64,000 nucleotides of DNA from JAIBAC01 sp046331095. Its GTDB lineage: Bacteria; Actinomycetota; Acidimicrobiia; UBA2766. Made by a program: the position numbers and the translations under genes. The notes under the pieces are model-generated. The model had not been told where the DNA came from, searched no databases, and was given only the letters and a program-made list of their open reading frames with translations. Shown here piece by piece: positions 31,646 through 38,782 of this stretch (position 1 is the stretch's first letter; each line of letters begins with the position of its first letter). The stretch lies in assembly GCA_046331095.1 (NCBI GenBank), contig JAXLRM010000003.1, positions 1,240,001 through 1,304,000 of the forward strand. Direction: 5' to 3'.

Positions 31646-32314
31646 TCAGGGTGCGTCGTCCACCGGTCCGTAGGAGGAAGCGCCGAGCGTCTTTTCGGAA
31701 TATCCGGCAAGGGCGCGCTCGAGGCGGTCCTGGACGGTCGCGATCGTGAGGTCGGCGCGGGTCCGCTCGAGCACGCCCCGTGCCGCGTCGGTGGCGCGCC
31801 GCAAGCCCGCGGTCATCGCGTCCGGGAAGTCGATGCGGACGAGGACGGCGTAGTAGTCGTCCATCGTCACCAGGAGGGCTTGGGCACCCGCGAGGTCGCC
31901 GCCGCGCAGGCGGTCGAGAGACTCGCGGCGCAGCTCCCCGACCGACTCCGCGAGCCCGTGGAGCCATGCAACGTCGGTGACTCCCACTTCCGCGGCGGAG
32001 GGAGCCGGAGCACCGGTGACCGCCGAGGCAGTGAGCGCCGCTTCCGCGTACTCCTTCTGCGCGTCGTGTACGAAGCCGGCCCAGCGGATCTGGGGGTAGT
32101 CCCCGAGAGCGGCCACCGCATCGTCGAGGAGGCCGCGCGCCGTGGCCATCAACTCGGCGGCATCGTCGCGGTCGCCACGATGAAGGGCGCGGATGGCGTT
32201 GGCCGACGCCCGCGTTGCACGCCGCGAGCACGCGAGCGCCGTCTCACGCGCGGCCGACGTCGCCGTGAGCGCGTCGAGAGCAGCTTCGCAGGCTGTGTCG
32301 AGGCCTGCGTCCAA
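31646..32314 (-). CDS. Translin-like helical protein
   Basis: 222 residues from TTG 32314. All-helical with the translin pattern: SRRATRASANAIRALHRGD, then LLDDAVAALGDYPQIRWAG, AQKEYAEAALTA, and a late LRRATDAARGVLERTRADL. Eukaryotic translin binds RNA and ssDNA in ring oligomers; bacterial and archaeal members are poorly studied. It lies 8 nt after the SepX-like gene and is probably in its operon. Assignment is by pattern. Confidence 0.68.
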   Translation of the reverse strand: MDAGLDTACEAALDALTATSAARETALACSRRATRASANAIRALHRGDRDDAAELMATARGLLDDAVAALGDYPQIRWAGFVHDAQKEYAEAALTASAVTGAPAPSAAEVGVTDVAWLHGLAESVGELRRESLDRLRGGDLAGAQALLVTMDDYYAVLVRIDFPDAMTAGLRRATDAARGVLERTRADLTIATVQDRLERALAGYSEKTLGASSYGPVDDAP

Positions 32315-32322
32315 CCGGACGC

Positions 32323-33102
32323 TCAGAAGTCGATCGGGCGGCGGGACGGGCGCCGCGCCGTCGGCGCCGACCCTCGCGGGGGGCCGCCGCGGCCGGAACG
32401 GTCACGATTGCGGGTCGCGGGGCCTCCGGCGCTGTGACGGCCGGACAAGGCGTCGGCGGAGCGATGCACACGCGGCTCGGATTCGCTCAGGTCGATCGTG
32501 TACCCACGCTGGACCTGCTGAACCGGCTCCGGCACAGCCGGCTGTTGTGCGCGTCGTGCAGCATGCGCGATCTGGCGACGTCGCTCGCGCTCGCCTTCGC
32601 GCCTGTGAGCCTCGTGGAGGAGACCGAGGTAACCGAGGAAGGCCACGAGGAATACGAACGCGCCGATCCAGAGCATGTGGCTGAAGAATCCGGCCACGAG
32701 GAAGAAAGCCGTCGCCGAGCCGAGCACGACTTGGACCGACTGGCGCCTGTGCAGCGCCGATGGCGGGTTCAAGAGGGTGTCGACGGTGGGAGGCGCCGAC
32801 GCGCCCGGCGCCGTGGTCTCGGAGCCGTCGGGCTGAGCTTGCGGGGTCGAGGCAAGAGGCTTGGCCGGGATCAGGACGTGACGCCCCGACGCCCTGTACA
32901 CGGGCTCACCGGCCCAGTTCGAGTCGTGCCCGCTCTGGTTCCCGAGCGCGTTCATGCGCCGCCGGAACGCTCCGACGCTGTTGACGGGAGACGCCGAGAG
33001 CACGCGGTCGCGCACCGAAGGGTGCAGTACGTACCCGAGAACGAGGACCGCTACCGCGGCCAAGAGGAGGAAACTCAACTCCGCTCCGTCTGTTGCCTTC
33101 AC
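32323..33102 (-). CDS. sepX: SepX/GlpR-like divisome membrane protein
   Basis: 259 residues from GTG 33102. An N-terminal membrane helix (LSFLLLAAVAVLVLGYVL), then the signature SVGAFRRRMNALG, a long disordered Pro/Thr/Ala-rich part, two more membrane helices (about 122-160) and a basic cytosolic tail. This is the layout of actinobacterial SepX/GlpR, which joins the cell-division apparatus. The neighbourhood (mog, moaC, moeA, galU, fmdB) is the one in which glpR is found in mycobacteria (from memory), which strengthens the call. Confidence 0.72.
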   Translation of the reverse strand: MKATDGAELSFLLLAAVAVLVLGYVLHPSVRDRVLSASPVNSVGAFRRRMNALGNQSGHDSNWAGEPVYRASGRHVLIPAKPLASTPQAQPDGSETTAPGASAPPTVDTLLNPPSALHRRQSVQVVLGSATAFFLVAGFFSHMLWIGAFVFLVAFLGYLGLLHEAHRREGERERRRQIAHAARRAQQPAVPEPVQQVQRGYTIDLSESEPRVHRSADALSGRHSAGGPATRNRDRSGRGGPPRGSAPTARRPSRRPIDF

Positions 33103-33331
33103 GTGGGGCGATCATCGGATCGCCTGAGGGCCCGCCGCCGATGTGCTCGGCAAGGACCTGCAACAACACCCGGGACCGGCGGGTCGACTTCCGGGGCGAC
33201 CCTGCGGTTCCGTCACTCGGGGGAACCGGTCCCTGTCAACGGGTGTGAACTCTTGTGCATCGCCCATGAACCTGTCAAGGTTCTCGGGCAACTTCGTGAA
33301 GAATATCACAATCGCTCGCGAGATGCTAGCT

Positions 33332-33856
33332 CTAGTTAGCAGTCGGGGGGGCCGCGTGCGGATGGCCGCTGGTCCCCCCGGCGGCGAGCTCACAGGCATG
33401 CACGAGGCCGGGAGCGAGGGCGTCGATCCCGTCGCGGACGCCACCGGTCGATCCGGGGAGGTTGACGACGACGGTGCGTCCCGCGATGCCGGCCACCCCA
33501 CGGGTCAGCATCCCGAACGGGACCGGCGACGCCGCCCGGACCGCCTCGGCAAGACCGGGCGCCTCACGCTCGACGACCGCGAGTGTCGCCTCGGGCGTGA
33601 CGTCACGGCGGCCGAAACCGGTCCCGCCACTCGTGACGACGAGGTTCGTCCCGACCGCGACCAGCCGCCCGAGCTCGGCCTCGATGGCGTCGCGCTCGTC
33701 GGCCACGACCGTCACCGCACCGACGTCGAAGCCGATCTCGAGCAAGCGCTCGCGCGCAACAGCACCGGAGCGGTCCACGCGCTCGCCTGCCGAAACACCG
33801 TCGGAGCAGACGACCACCGCCGCGCTGAGCGCGGCGCCGGTCCGTGCCGGGCTCAA
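33332..33856 (-). CDS. mog: Molybdopterin adenylyltransferase-type MogA/MoaB protein
   Basis: TTG 33856 overlaps the moaC stop as TTGA and gives 174 residues. The signature VVTSGGTGFGRRDVTPEAT and VVNLPGSTGGVRDG match the MogA/MoaB fold that adenylates molybdopterin before metal insertion. Encoded with moaC and moeA, whose products make the precursor and insert Mo. Frame ends at 33332; the following 228 bp to sepX are non-coding. Confidence 0.9.
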   Translation of the reverse strand: MSPARTGAALSAAVVVCSDGVSAGERVDRSGAVARERLLEIGFDVGAVTVVADERDAIEAELGRLVAVGTNLVVTSGGTGFGRRDVTPEATLAVVEREAPGLAEAVRAASPVPFGMLTRGVAGIAGRTVVVNLPGSTGGVRDGIDALAPGLVHACELAAGGTSGHPHAAPPTAN

Positions 33857-34326
33857 CCGGGCTCCACGCCGGCCGCGTCGGGATGGCGCCAGAGCCCGCT
33901 CTTGCCGCCCTCCTTCTCGACGAGATGCGCGGCGGCGATCACCATGGCGGGGTCGACCATCTTGGCCATGTCGTAGATGGTCAGCGCGGCCACGGTCACC
34001 GCGGTGAGCGCCTCCATCTCGACGCCGGTGCGTGCGGTGGTCTCGACGGTCGCCTCGATGACGACCTCGCCGTGGCCGGAGTCGACGGCGAAGGTCGCCT
34101 CCGCGAACGTCAGCGGCAACGGATGGCACAGGGGCACCAGGTCGGGGGTCCTCTTGGCCGCCATCACGGCCGCGACGCGTGCCGTCGCGATCGCGTCGCC
34201 TTTGGGCAGCGACGCGTCCGCGATCATCGCGGCGGTCTCGGGACGGCAGCGCAGGGTCGCACGTGCCACCGCGCGGCGGCGGGTCTCGGCCTTGTCGCCG
34301 ACGTCCACCATGCGCGCCTCGCTCAT
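33853..34326 (-). CDS. moaC: Cyclic pyranopterin monophosphate synthase MoaC
   Basis: 157 residues from ATG 34326, overlapping the moeA stop as ATGA. Family landmarks: MVDVGDKAETRRRAVA at the start, the KRTPDLVPLCHPLPL loop and GVEMEALTAVTVAALTIYDMAK (quoted across the 20-residue limit as separate parts: GVEMEALTAV and TVAALTIYDM), with a conserved Lys in EKEGGKSG. It acts with MoaA in the first step of molybdenum cofactor synthesis; no moaA is seen in this window. Confidence 0.95.
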   Translation of the reverse strand: MSEARMVDVGDKAETRRRAVARATLRCRPETAAMIADASLPKGDAIATARVAAVMAAKRTPDLVPLCHPLPLTFAEATFAVDSGHGEVVIEATVETTARTGVEMEALTAVTVAALTIYDMAKMVDPAMVIAAAHLVEKEGGKSGLWRHPDAAGVEPG

Positions 34327-35522
34327 CGCGCACCTACGAGCGGGATGAGGTCGACGCGCTCGCCGGCGGCGATCTCGAGGCGGTTCGGCGGGATCACCGC
34401 GAGCGAGTCGGCGGCCGCGAGGGCCGACATCACGTTGCTCGACTGCGAGCCGGTGGAGCGCACGCGCCCGTCCGCGCCGGCGGCGACACGGACGAAGTGG
34501 ACCTTCGCGTCGTCGCGGCGACGCAAGACCTCACCTGCGACGCCGGTCCGTAGCGGTGGCACGGCGGGCTCGATCCCGAGCATCTGCCGCAGGGCGGGAC
34601 GCACGAACAACTCGAACGCGACCGCGCTCGACACGGGGTTGCCGGGCAGACCGAAGACCGTCGCCGCGCCGACACGCCCGAACGCGAGTGGCTTGGCCGG
34701 CTTGATCGCCACCTGCCAGAAGTCGACCCCCGAGTCCGCGAGCACGACCTTGACCACGTCGTACTCGCCGCCCATCGACACGCCCCCGGAAGAGATCACG
34801 ACGTCGTGGCGGGTGAAGAGGTCGCCGAGGACGTCGCGCACTGTCGCGGGATCGTCTCCGAGTGCGACCGTCTCGGCGACGATGCCGAAGCCCTCCGCGA
34901 GCAGGCCCGCGAGCACGAAGCGGTTCGACTCGTAGATCTGACCCGGTCCGAGTGGGCCGCTGCCGGGAGTGACGAGCTCGTCGCCGGTCGACACGACCGC
35001 GACGCTGGGTCGGCGCCGAACCGGCAGGCTCGCCCTACCCACCGTTGCCGCGACCCCGATCGAGGCGGGACCGAGCCGCGTGCCCGCGTCGAGGACCACC
35101 GCGCCGGCCGCGAGATCCCCACCCGCGCGGCGCACGTGATCGCCGGGCGCGCCGCAACGCCGCACCTCCACGATCTTGTCGCCACCGTCGGTGTGCTCGA
35201 CCGGCACCACGGTGTCGGCACCGTCCACCATGACGGCACCGGTCAGGATTCGGGCGGCTTCCCCGACGCCGACGGCACGGTCGGCGGGATGGCCGGCCGA
35301 CGAGGTTGTCACCACCGCCAGGGAGGCGGGCAGCGCCGCGCAGTCGGCGGCGCGGACTGCGTAGCCGTCCATGGCGGCATTGTCGAAGCCGGGCACGGCG
35401 ACCGTCGCCGTCACGTCCTCGGCGAGGACGAGGCCGACGGCGCCGAGGAGGTCCACGTCGACGACCTCGGTCGGCTCGACCGCGGCGAGGATCGTCGCCC
35501 GGGCTTCGTCGAGGCCGATCAC
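34323..35522 (-). CDS. moeA: Molybdopterin molybdotransferase MoeA
   Basis: 399 residues from GTG 35522, next to the galU stop (1-nt gap). The order of domains fits MoeA: an N-terminal part with NAAMDGYAVRAAD, a barrel domain, then the MPT-binding domain with SSGGVSMGGEYD and FGLPGNPVS, and a C-terminal beta-domain. It inserts molybdate into adenylated molybdopterin. Tight overlaps from galU through mog suggest one transcript. Confidence 0.95.
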   Translation of the reverse strand: MIGLDEARATILAAVEPTEVVDVDLLGAVGLVLAEDVTATVAVPGFDNAAMDGYAVRAADCAALPASLAVVTTSSAGHPADRAVGVGEAARILTGAVMVDGADTVVPVEHTDGGDKIVEVRRCGAPGDHVRRAGGDLAAGAVVLDAGTRLGPASIGVAATVGRASLPVRRRPSVAVVSTGDELVTPGSGPLGPGQIYESNRFVLAGLLAEGFGIVAETVALGDDPATVRDVLGDLFTRHDVVISSGGVSMGGEYDVVKVVLADSGVDFWQVAIKPAKPLAFGRVGAATVFGLPGNPVSSAVAFELFVRPALRQMLGIEPAVPPLRTGVAGEVLRRRDDAKVHFVRVAAGADGRVRSTGSQSSNVMSALAAADSLAVIPPNRLEIAAGERVDLIPLVGAR

Positions 35523-35523
35523 G

Positions 35524-36402
35524 TCAGAGGATGCCGGTCTTGCGGCAGTACTCGGCGAGGAACTCGCGGAACTGCGGGCCGAAGTCGGGCCGCCCAGACG
35601 CCATCTCGACGGTCGACTTGAGGTAGTTGAGCTTGTCGCCGATGTCGTAGCGCGGGCCGGTGTTGCGGTAGGCGTAGACGGTCTGGAACTGCGCCAGCTT
35701 CGCGATCGCGTCGGTGAGCTGGATCTCGCCCGAACCGCCGGGCTGTGTGCCCTCGAGCGCGTCGAAGATTTCCGGCGTGAACACGTAACGGCCGATGACG
35801 GCGAGGTTCGAGGGGGCGTCGGCGGGCGCGGGCTTCTCGACGATGTCGACGATACGGACGAGCTCGTCGTCGACGCTCTCGGGCCGCACGCAGCCGTAGC
35901 GGCTGATCTCGTCGGGGGCGACCTCGGTGACCGCCACGACCGAACGGCCGTAGCGCTCGAACGCCTCGATCATGCCCGCCAGCAGGTCGGAGTCCTCGCC
36001 GGAGATGTCGTCGCCGAGGAGGACGACGAAGGGCTCGCGACCGACGTGCTTCGCGGCGACGTGGATCGCGTGGCCGAGGCCCTTGAGCTCCTTCTGGCGG
36101 ATGTAGTGGATGTCGGCGAGGGACGAGATGTGGCGCACCTGGTCCAGGAGCTCGGCCTTGTCGGCCCCCGCGAGCGCCGCCTCGAGCTCGGCGGAGCGGT
36201 CGAAGTGGTCCTCGATCGAACGCTTCGAGTGGCTCGTGACGATGAGGATGTCGTCGAGGCCGCAGCGGACCGCCTCCTCGACGACGTACTGGATCGCGGG
36301 CTTGTCGACGAGCGGCAGCATCTCCTTCGGTTGTGACTTGGTGGCGGGTAGGAATCTGGTGCCCAGCCCCGCCGCCGGGATCACGGCTTTGCGTACTCGC
36401 AC
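35524..36402 (-). CDS. galU: UTP-glucose-1-phosphate uridylyltransferase GalU
   Basis: GTG 36402 (292 residues) is preferred to the longer frame: GAGGGG lies about 8 nt upstream and the family N-terminus VRKAVIPAAGLGTRFLPATK starts there. That motif binds UTP; FVVLLGDDI and VEKPAP are the metal and sugar-binding steps. Makes UDP-glucose for wall and polymer synthesis. First gene of galU-moeA-moaC-mog; diverges from fmdB. Confidence 0.95.
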   Translation of the reverse strand: MRVRKAVIPAAGLGTRFLPATKSQPKEMLPLVDKPAIQYVVEEAVRCGLDDILIVTSHSKRSIEDHFDRSAELEAALAGADKAELLDQVRHISSLADIHYIRQKELKGLGHAIHVAAKHVGREPFVVLLGDDISGEDSDLLAGMIEAFERYGRSVVAVTEVAPDEISRYGCVRPESVDDELVRIVDIVEKPAPADAPSNLAVIGRYVFTPEIFDALEGTQPGGSGEIQLTDAIAKLAQFQTVYAYRNTGPRYDIGDKLNYLKSTVEMASGRPDFGPQFREFLAEYCRKTGIL

Positions 36403-36556
36403 GACGGTGGTCCCCTCGCATCGGCGCCGCGTTCGAGACGGCGCCAGCTTAGCTCCGCGGCGCGACGCGCCCGTCGGGTGCATTGGCGGCCGCGTTGGGT
36501 GGGGTGGCGGCGGCGGCGCGTAGACTCCGCTCACCGCAGCCCGATCCGGGAAGACG

Positions 36557-36871
36557 ATGCCTACATACGAGTACGCCTGCGACGCGTGCGGCACCCACAT
36601 CGACGTGGTCCACGGCTTCAACGAACGTGGGCCGCGCAAGTGCCGGGAGTGCGGCAGCTCCAAGATGCGCAAGGTCTTCCACCCCGCCGGCATCGTCCTC
36701 AAGGGGTCGGGCTTCTACAAGACCGACAGCCGCACCGAGTCGACGCGAGCTTCATCGTCGTCACGCTCCGGCAACGGCGAGTCGTCGTCCGCGAAGCCCA
36801 AGTCGGAGTCGTCGTCCGCGGGTTCGGACTCGAAGTCGGCCAAGTCCGAGTCACCCGCCAAGACCGACTGA
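36557..36871 (+). CDS. fmdB: FmdB-type zinc-ribbon protein
   Basis: 104 residues. The first 45 form an FmdB zinc ribbon: MPTYEYACDACG with the CxxC pair at 8/11 and KCRECGSSKM with the second pair near 29/32. The rest is a low-complexity Ser/Lys/Glu tail (SSSAKPKSESSS), flexible and highly charged. FmdB-family proteins were linked to amidase/formamidase regulation; mycobacterial members assist protein folding (from memory). TAGACT lies 26 nt before the ATG region as a possible -10. Confidence 0.9.
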   Translation: MPTYEYACDACGTHIDVVHGFNERGPRKCRECGSSKMRKVFHPAGIVLKGSGFYKTDSRTESTRASSSSRSGNGESSSAKPKSESSSAGSDSKSAKSESPAKTD

Positions 36872-36899
36872 AGGGCCGGCGCTCCCCGATCCCCGTTCT

Positions 36900-36968
36900 G
36901 GGCGCGCCCACCCCAGCCGGATGGGGTGAGCGCGCCCAGGTCGGTATTTCGACGGGGTGGCGCGCCCA
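36900..36968 (+). repeat. Dispersed hairpin repeat, copy 2
   Basis: GGGCGCGCCCACCCCA (36900-36915), loop GCCGGA and TGGGGTGAGCGCGCCC (36922-36937), 15 of 16 positions paired. The odd pair is C/A on the plus strand but U/G, a wobble, in minus-strand RNA. CCCCGTTCTG precedes it and AGGTCGGTATTTC follows, then a second partial arm GGTGGCGCGCCCA (36956-36968) just before the MTA phosphorylase promoter. Confidence 0.8.
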
Positions 36969-36986
36969 GGGTTCGGCCCCTGTCGG

Positions 36987-36992
36987 TACCCT
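36987..36992 (+). promoter_or_regulatory. -10 box, leaderless, for the MTA phosphorylase gene
   Basis: TACCCT ends 7 nt before ATG 37000. No Shine-Dalgarno sequence precedes the ATG (CGCCGCC only). Confidence 0.45.
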
Positions 36993-36999
36993 CGCCGCC

Positions 37000-37842
37000 A
37001 TGTTCGACTTCGACGTGCACCCCGCGGTGGCTGCCGACCCGCCCGAGTTCGGCGTCTTCGGCGGCTCCGGTTTCGAGGAGCTCCTCGAGGACGCCGCCCA
37101 CGTCGACGTCGAGACCCCCTGGGGGCCGCCGGCCGCAGCGATCGCGGTCGGGTCGCTGGGCGGGCGGCGCGTGGCGTTCCTGCCCCGCCACGGGATGGCG
37201 CACGAGTTCCCACCGCACATGGTCCCGTACCGGGCGAACGTGTGGGCGATGCGCCGCCTCGGCGTGCGCCGACTCGTCGGCCCGTGCGCGGCCGGGAGCC
37301 TGCAGCGCAGCGTCGAGCCGGGCCACTTCGTCGTCGCCGACCAGCTCGTCGACCGCACCAAGTCGCGGGGCGACACGTTCTTCGACGGGGCGCCCGAGCC
37401 CACCACCCACATCAGCTTCTCCGACCCCTACTGCGCCGACCTGCGCGCCGCCGCCGTCAGCGCCTGCCGCGACAGCGGCGTCGTGGTGCACGACCGCGGC
37501 ACCGTGGTGGTCGTCGAGGGACCACGCTTTTCCACCCGCGCCGAATCGCACGCGATGACCCAGGCAGGCTGGGAGGTCGTCAACATGACCCAGCACCCCG
37601 AGGCCGCGCTCGCGCGAGAAGCGCGGATCTGCTACGCCAACATCTCCCTGATCACCGACTACGACGCCGGCTTCAGCCTCGACTCGGGCATCCCCGCCGT
37701 GACCGTCGACGAGGTCGTCGCGGTGTTCCGCCGCAACAACGAGCACCTGCGCAACGTACTCGAGGCGCTCCTGCGCGACGCCGTCCCCCAGGCCCGCTCC
37801 ACCTGCGCCTGCGCCGCGGCGCTCGACGGCGCCCAGCTCTGA
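37000..37842 (+). CDS. mtnP: S-methyl-5'-thioadenosine phosphorylase-type enzyme
   Basis: 280 residues from ATG 37000. Purine nucleoside phosphorylase fold of the MTAP group: FGVFGGSGFEELL with the phosphate loop, LPRHGMAHEFPPHMVPYRAN, GPCAAGSL, and EGPRFSTRAES with NMTQHPEAALARE. It splits methylthioadenosine into adenine and methylthioribose-1-phosphate; some relatives act on methylthioinosine, which cannot be excluded. The C-terminus has a short Cys pair (CAC). Confidence 0.88.
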   Translation: MFDFDVHPAVAADPPEFGVFGGSGFEELLEDAAHVDVETPWGPPAAAIAVGSLGGRRVAFLPRHGMAHEFPPHMVPYRANVWAMRRLGVRRLVGPCAAGSLQRSVEPGHFVVADQLVDRTKSRGDTFFDGAPEPTTHISFSDPYCADLRAAAVSACRDSGVVVHDRGTVVVVEGPRFSTRAESHAMTQAGWEVVNMTQHPEAALAREARICYANISLITDYDAGFSLDSGIPAVTVDEVVAVFRRNNEHLRNVLEALLRDAVPQARSTCACAAALDGAQL

Positions 37843-37860
37843 GGACGCCGGGTATCGCCG

Positions 37861-38721
37861 TCAGCCCGTCGGGATCGTCGCCGGGCGTGCTCCGGTCACG
37901 ATCAGGACGACGATGAGGACGCTCAGGCCGATCCGGTACACGACGAAGGGGACGAGCGTCCCGGTGCGCAGGTAGCGCAACAGCCACGCGACCGCGGCGT
38001 AGCCGACCAGGAAGGACGTGACGAGTCCGACGAAGAGCTCGACGTATCCGATCGTGGTCCCGGCTGCCCCGGACTCGTAGAGCTTGTAGAGCGAGTAGAG
38101 CGCAGCGCCGCCGGTGATCGGGATCGACATCAGGAAGCTGAACCGGATCGCCTCCTCACGCGTGAACCCGCGCAGCATCCCCGCGGTCAGGGTGACACCC
38201 GATCGCGACGTGCCCGGGATCAGCGCGATGGTCTGGGCGAGGCCGACGATGATCGAGTCCCCGGCGCGCATCGACCCGAGGTCGCGTGTGAGACGGGCCA
38301 CACGGTCGACCATCAGCATCGCGAGGCCGAACACCGTCAGCGTGATCGCCATGATCCACGGCTCGGTCAGCTTCTCGGAGATCACGCCCTCGCCCACGAA
38401 CCCGATCAGAGCGGCCGGCACGCTCGCGAGGAGCACGTACCAGACGAGGCGGTCCTCGAGCGTCTCGGCGGCCCGGTTCCTCAGAGTCCGCACGAAACTG
38501 CGGCACATCTTCCACACGGTGGCGCGGAAGTAGACGGTGACGGCGAGGAACGTGCCCAGGTGCAGGGCCGCGTCGAAGGACTTCTCGACCTCGGGGCTCG
38601 CCTGGAGCGCGACCCATCCGAACAGCCACGGGACCAGGGCGAGATGAGCGGACGACGAGATCGGCAGGAACTCCGTGAGGCCCTGGACGATGCCGAGGAT
38701 GAAGGACTGGATGACCGTCAC
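37861..38721 (-). CDS. uppP: Undecaprenyl-diphosphate phosphatase UppP (BacA)
   Basis: GTG 38721 (286 residues) has GGAG about 8 nt upstream; the longer frame is non-coding. Signature GLTEFLPISSSAHL near residue 15 contains the catalytic Glu, and PGTSRSGVTL near 170 the second loop. Eight or so membrane helices. Recycles undecaprenyl carrier for wall synthesis and gives bacitracin tolerance. Tail-to-tail with the MTA phosphorylase gene. Confidence 0.95.
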   Translation of the reverse strand: MTVIQSFILGIVQGLTEFLPISSSAHLALVPWLFGWVALQASPEVEKSFDAALHLGTFLAVTVYFRATVWKMCRSFVRTLRNRAAETLEDRLVWYVLLASVPAALIGFVGEGVISEKLTEPWIMAITLTVFGLAMLMVDRVARLTRDLGSMRAGDSIIVGLAQTIALIPGTSRSGVTLTAGMLRGFTREEAIRFSFLMSIPITGGAALYSLYKLYESGAAGTTIGYVELFVGLVTSFLVGYAAVAWLLRYLRTGTLVPFVVYRIGLSVLIVVLIVTGARPATIPTG

Positions 38722-38782
38722 GTGCAGCTCCGGAGGCGGGGAGTCGGCTCGCTTGCGCCGGGCAGGACTGGACTGTTGCTCG

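Noticed and set aside
33103..33331. Riboswitch or small gene between sepX and mog
   Set aside because: Frames here lack ribosome-binding sites, and only a short imperfect GCTAGC/GTTAGC hairpin near 33326-33341 was seen; no Moco-riboswitch pattern was recognised.
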